Assembly: GCA_001648575.1 (NCBI GenBank)
Contig: LQXN01000065.1
Span: 329,437 to 393,436 of the forward strand
Direction of reading: 5' to 3'
From: Sutcliffiella horikoshii DSM 8719
Lineage (GTDB): Bacteria > Bacillota > Bacilli > Bacillales > Bacillaceae_I
Length of the DNA: 64,000 nucleotides
Under the pieces are notes generated by a model that saw only the letters and a list, made by a program, of their open reading frames with translations, made no database searches and was not told the DNA's origin. Shown here one piece after another: positions 17,227 to 25,712 of this stretch (positions are counted from its first letter, which is position 1; each line of letters begins with the position of its first letter). The translations under genes and the position numbers were made by a program.

Positions 17227-17577
17227 ATTTGTGAAATCCTTTTCCTTTTTCCGGGATATTAATATTTTTCGCGCTAGTTTTTTTAACATAAATTGATAGA
17301 TTACGAGTAAAATCGCTTATATTATAAGGACTTATTACCTATTTTTCATGTTTTTTTAAAAGTTAGGACTGTTTTCGACAACATATTCATTTTGTTCTTA
17401 ATAAAGTATAAATGTACCTATTTTCCTACATAAGTGATTGATTTTTATTGTGTGAAATCAACATAAGAAAATGTCGTTACTATTTTACTACATCCACTCA
17501 GACACTTGGGAAATAGGAATTTTGAGAAGGGGAGGGAGAATTATTTTATTTGAATTTTAAAATACGGGAGGATAAGA

Positions 17578-20500
17578 ATGAGTAAAAACATGAAAAGAAA
17601 GTTTACTAAGGTAGCAGCAATGCTAATGTGTGTACTTCTAATTTTACCGAGTTTTTCTTTCACCTCTGCATCTGCACAATCAAAGGACAGCTCTATCTCT
17701 TATTTAGGTAGCAAGAAGGATATAGTAGAAAGCAAAGTTGACAAAAAGTTAAATACCTTATTTGAAGAAGAGGAAATGGTTACATTCCTGGTCAAAATGA
17801 AGGAACAGGTAGATCCTTTGAGTGTCGCAATGAAGGCAGAGAAATCTGCTGTTCAGTCAAAAATGACTCCTTCACAAGCTAAGTTAGCAAAGAGATCTAC
17901 GATAGTTAATGAATTAAGGTCTACTGCTAAACAATCACAACAAGAGTTGATCGAATTTTTAGGAAAGCAAGAAAATAGCGGGAAAGCAAAGGACATCCAA
18001 TCCTTTTATATCGTAAATGGACTTGCTGTTACAGCAACGAAGGATGTAATGGAGAAAATTGCTTTACTTCCTGAAGTTGCTAGTATTAGTCCGAACGAAA
18101 CCCGCGCATTCATCGATACGCAAGTTGCCGTACCGAGCAATACGACGGAAGCTATCGAATGGGGTGTCGAACAAATTGGTGCACCTGCATCTTGGGGACT
18201 TGGGATTGATGGATCGGGTATCGTAGTAGCATCTATCGACACCGGGGTTCAGTGGAATCACCCGGCTCTAAGAGAGAAATACCGAGGTTACAACAATGGT
18301 GAGGTAAGCCATGTATATAACTGGTTTGACCCAGTAAATGGTTCAACAACACCTGTTGATCCGGATGGACATGGTACACACGTAACTGGAACCATGACTG
18401 GTGGAGAATCTAACGGTTCTAACCAAATCGGTGTGGCACCGGGAGCGAAATGGATTGCAGCAAATGGATTTGGCCCATCTGGTGGTCAAGATGTTCACTT
18501 GCTAGCAGCTGGTCAGTGGATGTTGGCACCTACTGATGCAAATGGTAATCCAAATCCTGCAATGGCACCGGATATCGTTAACAACTCTTGGGGTGGCGGA
18601 CCTGGTCTTGATGAGTGGTACCGTCCAATGGTTGAAGCTTGGAGAGCAGCGGATATCTTACCTGTATTCGCAGCAGGTAACACACGCGCAGGTAACCCAG
18701 GTGGCCCAGGATCCGTTTCCGCACCAGGTAACTATCCTGAATCTTTCGCTGTTGGTGCTACAGATGTTAACCAAAACCTAGCGTCCTTCTCTTTACAAGG
18801 GCCATCTCCTTATGGAACTCAAAAGCCTGATGTTTCTGCTCCAGGGGTGAGCATCCGTTCTTCTGTTCCAGGTGGAGGTTACAGTAACTACAATGGAACT
18901 TCAATGGCAGCCCCACACGTTGCAGGAGCAGCTGCATTAGTCCTGCAAGCAAACACTGGTCTAACGCTTGATCAAGTTGAGGAATTACTGATGGATACTG
19001 CAACACCTAGAACGAATGCACAATACCCAACTGCACCGAACAACGGTTTTGGTGACGGGATTATCAACGTATTCGACGCAGTTTCTTCTGTTATTTCCGG
19101 CCTTGGTACAATAGGCGGGCAAGTAATGAAAGAAGGGGAAGATACAGAAGCTCCGGTTATTGAACATACTGGTCCTGAGGAAGTATTCGCCGGTATGCCT
19201 ATCTCGCTACAAGCATCTGTTTCAGATGATGTGAGTGTAACGAATGTGACACTTGAGTACCAAAAAGCAGACGAAACATGGGAGTCTGTGAATGCAAGCT
19301 TCACAGGTGGAGACTACAAAAATGGTGTGTATCAGGCTACTATAGCGGCTGATGCAGTGGTAGAGGGCACACTTGTATACCGCTTTAAGGCAACAGACTT
19401 TGGCGGGAATGAAACGGTATCAGATAATTACTCTATAACTGTCAACCCTACACCTACTGTAGGATATCAACAAGATTTTGAGAATAATATTGATGGTTGG
19501 GAAGTTATTGGACCACAACAAACATGGCAATGGGGAGCTCCAACTTCTGGTCCTGGCAGTGCTTTCTCAGGAACAAAGGTTATTGGGACAAATTTAGCTG
19601 GTAACTATCCAAATAGTATCTACGAGTCTATTGAGTCTTTGCCTATCTCTATTCCTGAAGATGGAAATGCTTATTTGCAATTCAAGGAATGGTATAACAT
19701 TGAAAATGGTTGGGACTATGGTTATGTCTTCGTCACTGACAATGGCGGAAGCTCTTGGTATTTACTTGGTGAGAGAACCAACACAAGTGGAGGATGGGTC
19801 GATGGACAATTTGACTTATCTCAATTTGCAGGTAAAACGATTATCGTCGCTTTTGATTTAGAGACGGATGGATCCGTTGGTAGACCAGGTTGGTATATCG
19901 ACGACTTCAAAATTTCAAATCAAGCGCTAAATTCTGTTGTTAAAGCTAACCCTGTTGTGGAAAAAGGGGTTGAAACGAAACGTGAACGTGCACCAAAATT
20001 TGATGCACAAAAAGTAGTGGATCGTAAAAATGTGATGTCTGCAGAAAAAAATGCGGCTGCAAAGAATATGGAGATGGAAACTACTTCTGGTTTACCAATG
20101 AGTGCGCAGGTAACCGTTGTAGAAACAAATCGCTCTGTTAATACAAACCCAGCAACAGGTGAGTTCAGAATGAGCCATGCTACTGGTGATTACACTGTTG
20201 TAGCGGAAGCTTATGGTTATGAGTCTCAAACTCAGTCCATTACAGTGGTAGAGGATGAACAAGTGACCGTTAACTTTACTTTAGAAGAGTTAGCGACAGG
20301 AACAATTACCGGAACAGTAACTAACGAAGTAACAGGCGCACCAATCAGTGGGGCAACTGTTTACTTAATGGAGGATGCTGCTGTAACACCTGTTCAAACA
20401 GATGAAAACGGTGCTTACTCCATTACAGGTTACGAAGGTACGTACACGTTGAAAGTCGTAGCACCACGTTTCTTCGGTCAAGAAGTAACGGTAACACTTG

Positions 20501-21936
20501 AAGGTGATGTAGAACAGAACATCGAGTTACGTCCATTCATCGGCTTTGCGGGTGAAATTGGATACGATGATGGGACAGCAGAAAATGCGAGAGCATTCTT
20601 TGATGCTGGAAATGGATGGGCTGTGAAAATGTCCTTAGCCGAAGGAAATAGTTCAGCATTGGTAACTGGTGGTTTATTCCGATTCTGGGACACAGAGTGG
20701 CCAGTTCCTGGTGGGACAGAATTCCAAGTAGCCATTTACGATGCAAGTGGTCCAAACGGAGCACCTGGTAACAGACTTGCCGGACCTATTGATGCAACAG
20801 CTAAGCGTGATGGAACTTGGACTCAAGTGGATCTAAGTGATGCTGGGGTTGTAGTAGACGGTGACTTCTATATGGTCTATATTCAATCTCGACCAAACCC
20901 TAATACTCCAGGTCTAGCAACGGATGAAAATGGTCCAAATGCAGGTCGCAGCTGGCAGTATGTTGCTGGTGCATGGGCACAAGCTCCTGCAGCAGAAGGT
21001 AATTATATGATCAGGGCAACAGTTGAATATGCAGTGTCTGCACCTTCCATCACTTCTCCGACAGATGGAACATTCACTAACGAGTCGTCCGTAAATGTCG
21101 AAGGTACTGCAGCACCGAATACAAATGTGATTGTTTATAGCAATGGCGAAGAAGTTGGTACCACTACTGCTTCTGCCGAGGGTCAATATGCAGTTTCTGT
21201 TGATTTACCAGAAGGTGAGAACGTTCTGACTGCTAAGGTATCCACAGAAGCAGGCATGACAGATGAGTCCAATGCTGTAAAGGTCACCGTTGACCAGACA
21301 GCACCTGGCATTACCATTACTAGCCCTGAAAATGGTTTAAAAACGAACAGAGATACGGTGACCATTACGGGTACTGTTGATGAGCCTAATCTAGAAAAAG
21401 TTACCATTAACGGCTCTGATGTACCGGTTACAGATGGAGCCTTCTCTAAACGTTTATTACTAGAGGCAGGAGTAAACCATTTTGAAATCGTAGCAACAGA
21501 CAAAGCAGGAAACTCTTCGTCTGAAGAGATCACAGTAGACGCTAAGTTTGATGATATTACTATACAAAACTTACAGCCTACTGAAAATGTTTACCTTAAA
21601 GCAGGGGAGTCTGTAACCATCTCCTTTGATAGTGAAGAAGGTCTAGATGCAAGCTTCGTATTACGTATGCCTCTAACTAATGTTAATGGCGTAAGCAATG
21701 TAACAGAGCTTCCATTAACAGAAGTAACTCCTGGGCATTACGAAGCGTACTGGACTGCAACATCTTCCGTTATAGCTGATGGAGTGGAAATTGAAGTGAT
21801 TGCGAAAGATGAGTATGGAAATGAGGCTCGTCAAATCGCGGCTGGTAAGCTATTTATCAATAGCTGGTCACCGGGGGATAAAGACCGCCCTGTAAGACCG
21901 TTACCAGGCAGACCGGATATTCCAGGTAACAGATAA
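17578..21936 (+). CDS. bpr: Bacillopeptidase F, secreted S8 serine protease
   Basis: A 1452-residue secreted protease, close in length to B. subtilis Bpr (about 1433). A Sec signal peptide (1-35) leads to an inhibitor I9-like propeptide (about 60-180). The subtilisin domain has the catalytic triad D221 (SIDTGV), H265 (HGTHVTGT) and S442 (GTSMAAPH), with oxyanion N368. Downstream lie a MAM/concanavalin-like segment (about 630-780, ending GWYIDDFKIS), two carboxypeptidase-regulatory-like repeats (about 830-985), and Ig-like repeats in the last 400 residues. The end is Pro/Arg-rich. It should degrade extracellular protein and process other secreted factors. The ribosome site is GGGAGGATAAG. It sits directly upstream of a TasA/SipW module, with possible SinR control. 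Confidence 0.96.
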   Translation: MSKNMKRKFTKVAAMLMCVLLILPSFSFTSASAQSKDSSISYLGSKKDIVESKVDKKLNTLFEEEEMVTFLVKMKEQVDPLSVAMKAEKSAVQSKMTPSQAKLAKRSTIVNELRSTAKQSQQELIEFLGKQENSGKAKDIQSFYIVNGLAVTATKDVMEKIALLPEVASISPNETRAFIDTQVAVPSNTTEAIEWGVEQIGAPASWGLGIDGSGIVVASIDTGVQWNHPALREKYRGYNNGEVSHVYNWFDPVNGSTTPVDPDGHGTHVTGTMTGGESNGSNQIGVAPGAKWIAANGFGPSGGQDVHLLAAGQWMLAPTDANGNPNPAMAPDIVNNSWGGGPGLDEWYRPMVEAWRAADILPVFAAGNTRAGNPGGPGSVSAPGNYPESFAVGATDVNQNLASFSLQGPSPYGTQKPDVSAPGVSIRSSVPGGGYSNYNGTSMAAPHVAGAAALVLQANTGLTLDQVEELLMDTATPRTNAQYPTAPNNGFGDGIINVFDAVSSVISGLGTIGGQVMKEGEDTEAPVIEHTGPEEVFAGMPISLQASVSDDVSVTNVTLEYQKADETWESVNASFTGGDYKNGVYQATIAADAVVEGTLVYRFKATDFGGNETVSDNYSITVNPTPTVGYQQDFENNIDGWEVIGPQQTWQWGAPTSGPGSAFSGTKVIGTNLAGNYPNSIYESIESLPISIPEDGNAYLQFKEWYNIENGWDYGYVFVTDNGGSSWYLLGERTNTSGGWVDGQFDLSQFAGKTIIVAFDLETDGSVGRPGWYIDDFKISNQALNSVVKANPVVEKGVETKRERAPKFDAQKVVDRKNVMSAEKNAAAKNMEMETTSGLPMSAQVTVVETNRSVNTNPATGEFRMSHATGDYTVVAEAYGYESQTQSITVVEDEQVTVNFTLEELATGTITGTVTNEVTGAPISGATVYLMEDAAVTPVQTDENGAYSITGYEGTYTLKVVAPRFFGQEVTVTLEGDVEQNIELRPFIGFAGEIGYDDGTAENARAFFDAGNGWAVKMSLAEGNSSALVTGGLFRFWDTEWPVPGGTEFQVAIYDASGPNGAPGNRLAGPIDATAKRDGTWTQVDLSDAGVVVDGDFYMVYIQSRPNPNTPGLATDENGPNAGRSWQYVAGAWAQAPAAEGNYMIRATVEYAVSAPSITSPTDGTFTNESSVNVEGTAAPNTNVIVYSNGEEVGTTTASAEGQYAVSVDLPEGENVLTAKVSTEAGMTDESNAVKVTVDQTAPGITITSPENGLKTNRDTVTITGTVDEPNLEKVTINGSDVPVTDGAFSKRLLLEAGVNHFEIVATDKAGNSSSEEITVDAKFDDITIQNLQPTENVYLKAGESVTISFDSEEGLDASFVLRMPLTNVNGVSNVTELPLTEVTPGHYEAYWTATSSVIADGVEIEVIAKDEYGNEARQIAAGKLFINSWSPGDKDRPVRPLPGRPDIPGNR

Positions 21937-21949
21937 GAAGAGTGGAGGA

Positions 21950-21982
21950 AGAGGGTGTGGGAGTCTTCTTACACCCTTTCTC
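21950..21982 (+). terminator. Rho-independent terminator after bpr
   Basis: Arms AGAGGGTGT and ACACCCTTT followed by a pyrimidine-rich CTCTCTT. It lies between bpr and the small downstream gene, whose own ribosome site starts 20 bases later, so some read-through may occur. Confidence 0.6.
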
Positions 21983-22011
21983 TCTTACATTCATTAAAGG
22001 GAGGTTTTTCC

Positions 22012-22386
22012 TTGAAGAAGGGTCGTAAATTTATGTACTTAGGTTATTTCTGTACGTTTATCATAATTACTAGTTTTCTACTAGCAAATGAAAAGACAGA
22101 TGCTAAGTTCGTAAACCATCATCCTGCAAAAAATGATAAGGAAGTTTCTCAAAAGATGGATCAGAGAATTAACAATACTACAACTAAAGAAAGGCCCAGT
22201 TCCCCAGTAGAAAAAAACAGTGACACAGAGAAAGAGGAAACTTCGGTTCATGAGATTGAAAAGAAGAAAGCTCCTGAAAAAGAAAGTAACAGTATAAAAG
22301 AAAGACCAACAACTCCAGCAGAAGGTAGACCAGAATTAAAGAATATACCTGGTTGGAAACCGGAGAGTGAAAGGAAAAATCACTAG
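22012..22386 (+). CDS. Small exported or membrane-anchored charged protein
   Basis: A 124-residue protein beginning with TTG; AAAGGGAGG lies seven bases upstream, which decides the start. Basic KKGRK is followed by a hydrophobic segment (about 8-26), either an uncleaved anchor or a signal peptide. The rest is a low-complexity Lys/Glu/Pro region that carries the motif ERPxxPxE twice. No family is recognised. It sits between bpr and the tasA-like gene, and its make-up resembles the acidic protein at 23407-23889, so a role in the extracellular matrix or as a processing partner is possible. Confidence 0.6.
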   Translation: MKKGRKFMYLGYFCTFIIITSFLLANEKTDAKFVNHHPAKNDKEVSQKMDQRINNTTTKERPSSPVEKNSDTEKEETSVHEIEKKKAPEKESNSIKERPTTPAEGRPELKNIPGWKPESERKNH

Positions 22387-22478
22387 TATTAACATACACG
22401 TTCACTAAATTAACTAATTGCATAAAAATGTGAAAGACTAAGTAAATAGTAGCAATTTGAAGTATATAGTAGTTAATC

Positions 22479-22589
22479 GTTCTTTATTAAGAAAAAATAG
22501 CTAGAAAAGTAGTTTTCATTATGGGTAATATAGCATATACTAGATTTATAAGTTCTTTAAAAAGAACGAATTGTGTGTATATAAAGAAC
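22479..22589. promoter_or_regulatory. Cluster of four SinR-type boxes upstream of the tasA-like gene
   Basis: GTTCTTT occurs at 22479-22485 and 22552-22558 on the plus strand, and as AAAGAAC at 22561-22567 and 22583-22589. The middle pair forms the inverted site GTTCTTTAAAAAGAAC. SinR of B. subtilis recognises GTTCTYT and represses tapA-sipW-tasA, so the cluster fits matrix-gene control. The assignment is from motif and context only. Confidence 0.7.
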
Positions 22590-22658
22590 GATTTGCATGA
22601 AATTGGTTGTAGGTCCTTAGGTAGGATAACAATATATTAATTATTAGGAGGAATTGAA

Positions 22659-23264
22659 ATGGGATTTAAAAAGAATCTAGGTCTAAAATTAGCTCCAGCA
22701 GCAATCGGATTATCTTTATTAGTAGGTGGTACATACGCATATTTCACAGACTCTGCCGTTGCAACAGGTACATTTGCAGCAGGGACTTTGGACTTATCTG
22801 TTAATCCTGAAACAATCATTGAAGTGAACGACATGAAGCCGGGAGATTGGATGAACCGCGTATTTTACCTTGAGAACAACGGATCATTGGACATTACAGA
22901 AGTTATTCTAAATTCTTCTTATGAAGTTACGGATGCAAATAATGATAATACAGACGATTTTGGTAAACACGTTCGTGTTAATTTCTTAGAAAATGCTGAT
23001 AAAACAGGAAGAGCGGAATACAACGATATTATTTTCTCCACTACACTTTATGATTTGAAAAATATGGCTCCAGATGCTGTAGAAAAGAAAATTGATGAGT
23101 ATTTTGGCGAAGGAAGCGGATTAGAAGCAGGTACTGATGATCTAATGTTCGTGCAATTTGAATTTGTTGATAATGGTGAGGATCAATCCCAATTCCAAGG
23201 TGATTCCTTAAGTATTAGCTGGGAATTCGTCGCGAAGCAAGGTGAAGGGGAACATATCGATTAA
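22659..23264 (+). CDS. TasA/camelysin-family matrix protein
   Basis: A 201-residue protein of the TasA/CalY family, which forms amyloid-like fibres of biofilm matrix (CalY was also described as a metalloprotease). The N-terminus has the SipW-type signal: KKNLGLKL, a hydrophobic stretch to about residue 24, then YAYFTDSAVATGTFAAGTLD. The length matches camelysin (about 197) rather than TasA (261). The ribosome site is AGGAGGAATTGAA. It is preceded by a cluster of SinR-type boxes and followed by a strong terminator. Export should depend on the SipW encoded two genes downstream. Confidence 0.93.
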   Translation: MGFKKNLGLKLAPAAIGLSLLVGGTYAYFTDSAVATGTFAAGTLDLSVNPETIIEVNDMKPGDWMNRVFYLENNGSLDITEVILNSSYEVTDANNDNTDDFGKHVRVNFLENADKTGRAEYNDIIFSTTLYDLKNMAPDAVEKKIDEYFGEGSGLEAGTDDLMFVQFEFVDNGEDQSQFQGDSLSISWEFVAKQGEGEHID

Positions 23265-23285
23265 TGGTGATTTTATCCCAATGAT

Positions 23286-23311
23286 AAAAAGGGGGGATTT
23301 CCCCCCTTTTT
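23286..23311. terminator. Strong bidirectional-type terminator after the tasA-like gene
   Basis: AAAAAGGGGGG and CCCCCCTTTTT arms with an ATTT loop, 20 bases past the stop codon. It separates the tasA-like gene from the sipW unit. Confidence 0.95.
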
Positions 23312-23327
23312 CCTATTAATATCTTGA

Positions 23328-23359
23328 CTATATATAAATTTTTCGAAATTTGTATATAG
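23328..23359. promoter_or_regulatory. 32-bp AT-rich palindrome in the promoter region of the acidic-protein/sipW unit
   Basis: CTATATATAAATTT and AAATTTGTATATAG are inverted arms around TTCG. TTGACT at 23324-23329 could be a -35 hexamer, overlapping the left edge. The palindrome is a candidate operator for a dimeric regulator. It is not SinR-like. Confidence 0.45.
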
Positions 23360-23406
23360 TGAAAATGATTAATCAATACAAAAGTCCAGTCTGTTTATGA
23401 AGCTGT

Positions 23407-23889
23407 TTGGAGGTGTTGGTCATTACTAAGCTAGCAAAAACAACAATAATCAAAAAAAGACTCCCTAATATGATTCATGCATTGATCATCAGCTATTTAA
23501 CTTTATTAATCTCTACCTTTTTTTCGTCGTCTACCTATTCTACTTTTGTAGATCAAAGTCAAGTAACAGGTAAGTTTCAGGCTGGGTACTGGGTAGATGA
23601 AGCTGAGGAAACCATGGAGGAAACTATACAACCTGAAACTTCAAAGGATGATCACACTTCCAATAAAGACTTAGAGAAGGAAGAACAGTCAGATGAGACA
23701 AAAAAAGACGAAAGTCTAAATGATGAGGAAAGCGCAAAAGGAAACAAAGGTGAAAAGGAGATAAATGAAGGAAACAAGGATAAAGAGGAAAATATAAAAG
23801 AAAGTATTAAAGAAGATAGCGACTCTGACAATATAGAAAGCGCTGAGGGAAATAAGGAAGAAGATGTGACCGAAAGTGGAGAGGAATAA
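23407..23889 (+). CDS. Acidic SipW-type exported protein (TapA-like position)
   Basis: The frame spans up to 160 residues. A hydrophobic segment (MIHALIISYLTLLISTF) is followed by YSTFVDQSQVTGKFQAG, the same cleavage-region pattern as the TasA-like signal, so it should be a SipW substrate. The rest is a highly charged Glu/Asp/Lys tail without a fold I recognise. It lies where TapA would be expected, but lacks TapA cysteines and domains. The start is unresolved: GGAGG at 23409-23413 sits ideally for ATT 23422, while the listed TTG 23407 precedes that ribosome site and TTG 23416 is too close. Confidence 0.7.
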   Translation: MEVLVITKLAKTTIIKKRLPNMIHALIISYLTLLISTFFSSSTYSTFVDQSQVTGKFQAGYWVDEAEETMEETIQPETSKDDHTSNKDLEKEEQSDETKKDESLNDEESAKGNKGEKEINEGNKDKEENIKESIKEDSDSDNIESAEGNKEEDVTESGEE

Positions 23890-23936
23890 GTACTCCTCAA
23901 TACCAAAAAGGAAATTCGTGACTGGAAGGTGAACCT

Positions 23937-24518
23937 ATGGGAAAATCTAAATGGATAATTATCATTAGTAATTCCTTTACAATGCTGATTTATGCTATCT
24001 TGGCTATGTGTGTCATCATTATAATAAGTGCAAAAGTAGCTGGAGGAGATCCTCAGTTCTTTGGCTATCAATTGAAAACAGTTCTCTCTGGATCGATGGA
24101 ACCAGGAATTAAGACAGGTTCAATTATAGCAGTTCAAGCTGGTGGAGACATGACTAGATTTAAAGAAAACGATATTGTAACGTATAAAGATGATCGTTAC
24201 AACTTAGTAACACATCGGATTGTTGAGATTGTCAAAAGCGAAAACAACATTATGTACCGAACTAAAGGGGATCATAATGATGGTCCTGATACCAACCTGT
24301 TACTACCTGAGAATATAGTAGCTGAATATAAAGGTTATACCGTACCATATGCTGGATACTTCATTGAATTTTTAAAATCTAAAAATGGTAACTTTGTTCT
24401 CTTTATACTACCTGGGATTTTACTCATTTTACAGTCCTTGATAGATGTAATAAACTTGGTGAAAGAGAACAGGAATCCTTCTGCAGATTTAAACGATTCC
24501 AACAAGGTAAGTGGTTGA
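23937..24518 (+). CDS. sipW: Signal peptidase I, SipW (ER) type
   Basis: A 193-residue membrane protease. One helix lies at 12-32, then the catalytic serine in LSGSMEPGI (about S51) and, in place of the usual lysine, the histidine of THRIV (about residue 87), which marks the ER/SipW class. The GDHNDGPD box and a C-terminal helix (about 148-172) follow. It should cleave the TasA-like protein and the acidic protein encoded just upstream. GGAAGGTGAACCT precedes the ATG, 47 bases after the acidic gene, so the two are co-transcribed. Confidence 0.95.
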   Translation: MGKSKWIIIISNSFTMLIYAILAMCVIIIISAKVAGGDPQFFGYQLKTVLSGSMEPGIKTGSIIAVQAGGDMTRFKENDIVTYKDDRYNLVTHRIVEIVKSENNIMYRTKGDHNDGPDTNLLLPENIVAEYKGYTVPYAGYFIEFLKSKNGNFVLFILPGILLILQSLIDVINLVKENRNPSADLNDSNKVSG

Positions 24519-24582
24519 TGGAGATGGTTCTGGCCCAGGCAATGTGTTCGTTATCCATCAGCCGGCTGAGGATGCGAAGTAG
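24514..24582 (+). pseudogene. C-terminal gene remnant after sipW
   Basis: The end of sipW overlaps an open frame reading VDGDGSGPGNVFVIHQPAED then AK and TAG at 24580-24582. It is directly followed by a terminator that resembles the one at 16481, as the remnant there is. It looks like the tail of a secreted-protein gene, left at a recombination junction. Confidence 0.35.
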
Positions 24583-24592
24583 ATGGAACTTC

Positions 24593-24626
24593 AGACAAGA
24601 CCACGATGATAGGGTCTTGTTTTTTC
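24593..24626 (+). terminator. Rho-independent terminator at the right border of the bracketed segment
   Basis: Arms AGACAAGACC and GGGTCTTGT followed by TTTTTT. It is close in sequence to 16481-16512. Confidence 0.8.
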
Positions 24627-24639
24627 ATGAGGTTCAAGG

Positions 24640-24963
24640 ATTCAGTTTGAATAAAAGCTAGTTTGCTAGTTTAAATGGGAGATTACGGCACCTGTTAAAG
24701 GCGGTAGGTAGGATTGATATCCGCAATCGATGGGTGATAGGACTGTTCGCGCGATTTATTTTCCGTTCACGCGATTTTATTTTCCAAAGCCGGGTATTTA
24801 TTTTCCGTTCAAGCGATTTTATTTTCCAAAGCAGCACATTTACTTTCCATTACAGCCGATTTATTTTCCAAAGTCCCCATTTTATTTTCCATTCTCCAAA
24901 AAGACAAAAATCTCTCCCAACCCTAAAGTGAATTCATTCCAAGTGGGTCGGCCTGTCCTCACA
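24640..24963. repeat. Array A, copy 3
   Basis: The header has CTAGTTT..TTAAATGGGAGATTACG, as in copy 1, then GATATCCGCAATCGATGGGT, as in copy 2. Seven 21-bp units follow, with TTTCC at 24760, 24781, 24802, 24823, 24844, 24865 and 24886, and the closing block AAGTGGGTCGGCCTGTCC. Its last units match copy 1 and its first ones copy 2, so it is a recombinant of the left pair. With copies 1 and 2 it brackets bpr-tasA-sipW as direct repeats. Confidence 0.85.
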
Positions 24964-24979
24964 GCCCACCACAACCGGT

Positions 24980-25549
24980 TCAGCGTGCCTGTCCCCTTAA
25001 CCCGCGGTTCAAAAAGTCATTTAACAACCCCGCCATCTCCTTAGGTGTCTTGTTCATCCCGCTCTCCAACCAGTTCTTAATCATGTAAATACTTCCGCTT
25101 ACAAAGAATATACTTAAGTACTCGAAGGTCTCTGCGTCTACTTGTTTGTTGGGGATGAAGCTTTTCAGGATGTATTCTTTGGCGATCATCATGCCTTTTT
25201 TCTGGAATTGCACCTCAGTGTTTTCGCTTAACAGAATGCAACAGATATCACTTTTAGAGGCGATGTATTCGAAGATTTTCTCGGTCATTTGGTATGCTTC
25301 GTCTTCTTTTGAGAAGTTATATTGGTTGAGTGTTTTGACCATGTCTTCGGTAAATTCGTCGTCAATGGAATCCAGCAGGTCGTATTGGCTGGAATAGTGG
25401 GCGTAAAAGGTCGAGCGGTTTATATCGGCCTTTGTACATATTTCTTTTATTGTGATGCTTGCTATGGATTTGTCCTTTAGTAAGTCTAATAAGCTTTCTT
25501 TGAGTACCATGCGTGTGTACTGTTTTCTTCTATCCATTTTTTCACTCAT
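24980..25549 (-). CDS. TetR/AcrR-family regulator
   Basis: A 189-residue repressor with an N-terminal helix-turn-helix (SIASITIKEICTKADINRS, then TFYAHY) and a ligand domain of the TetR_C type. ATG 25549 is chosen; the frame runs on to 25816 without support and would overlap the divergent gene. It is divergent from an MMPL exporter and a YhgE-like protein and probably represses them. The last residues (GLRGQAR) are encoded by a dispersed GGGGACAGGCA-type word, so the original C-terminus may have been a few residues different. Confidence 0.88.
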   Translation of the reverse strand: MSEKMDRRKQYTRMVLKESLLDLLKDKSIASITIKEICTKADINRSTFYAHYSSQYDLLDSIDDEFTEDMVKTLNQYNFSKEDEAYQMTEKIFEYIASKSDICCILLSENTEVQFQKKGMMIAKEYILKSFIPNKQVDAETFEYLSIFFVSGSIYMIKNWLESGMNKTPKEMAGLLNDFLNRGLRGQAR

Positions 25550-25712
25550 TATCACAACAGCCTTTCTAGGAAATGATGCTGAAAAACAACACAAAAGATT
25601 GATTTGTTGGCTAACTGACACCTCAAATGCAACTGTCTGTTGTATACCCAACACCGTGTCTAATATAATGATAAGATATAAAGGGGAAACACACAAGAGA
25701 GGATGAACAACG

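Noticed and set aside
16610..17234. Three open frames with repeated YFP-x-x-x-I motifs (also 24730-25044)
   Set aside because: A 21-bp period keeps any stop-free frame open; no ribosome sites, and frames run into unrelated flanks.
23652..24071. 139-codon minus-strand frame opposite the acidic protein
   Set aside because: Mirror of Glu/Lys-rich codons giving a Ser/Phe-rich frame; the plus strand has the SipW signal and ribosome context.
16650..24890. Array A considered as a CRISPR array
   Set aside because: Repeats are only about 9 bp with 12-bp spacers, spacers recur between copies, and there are no cas genes.
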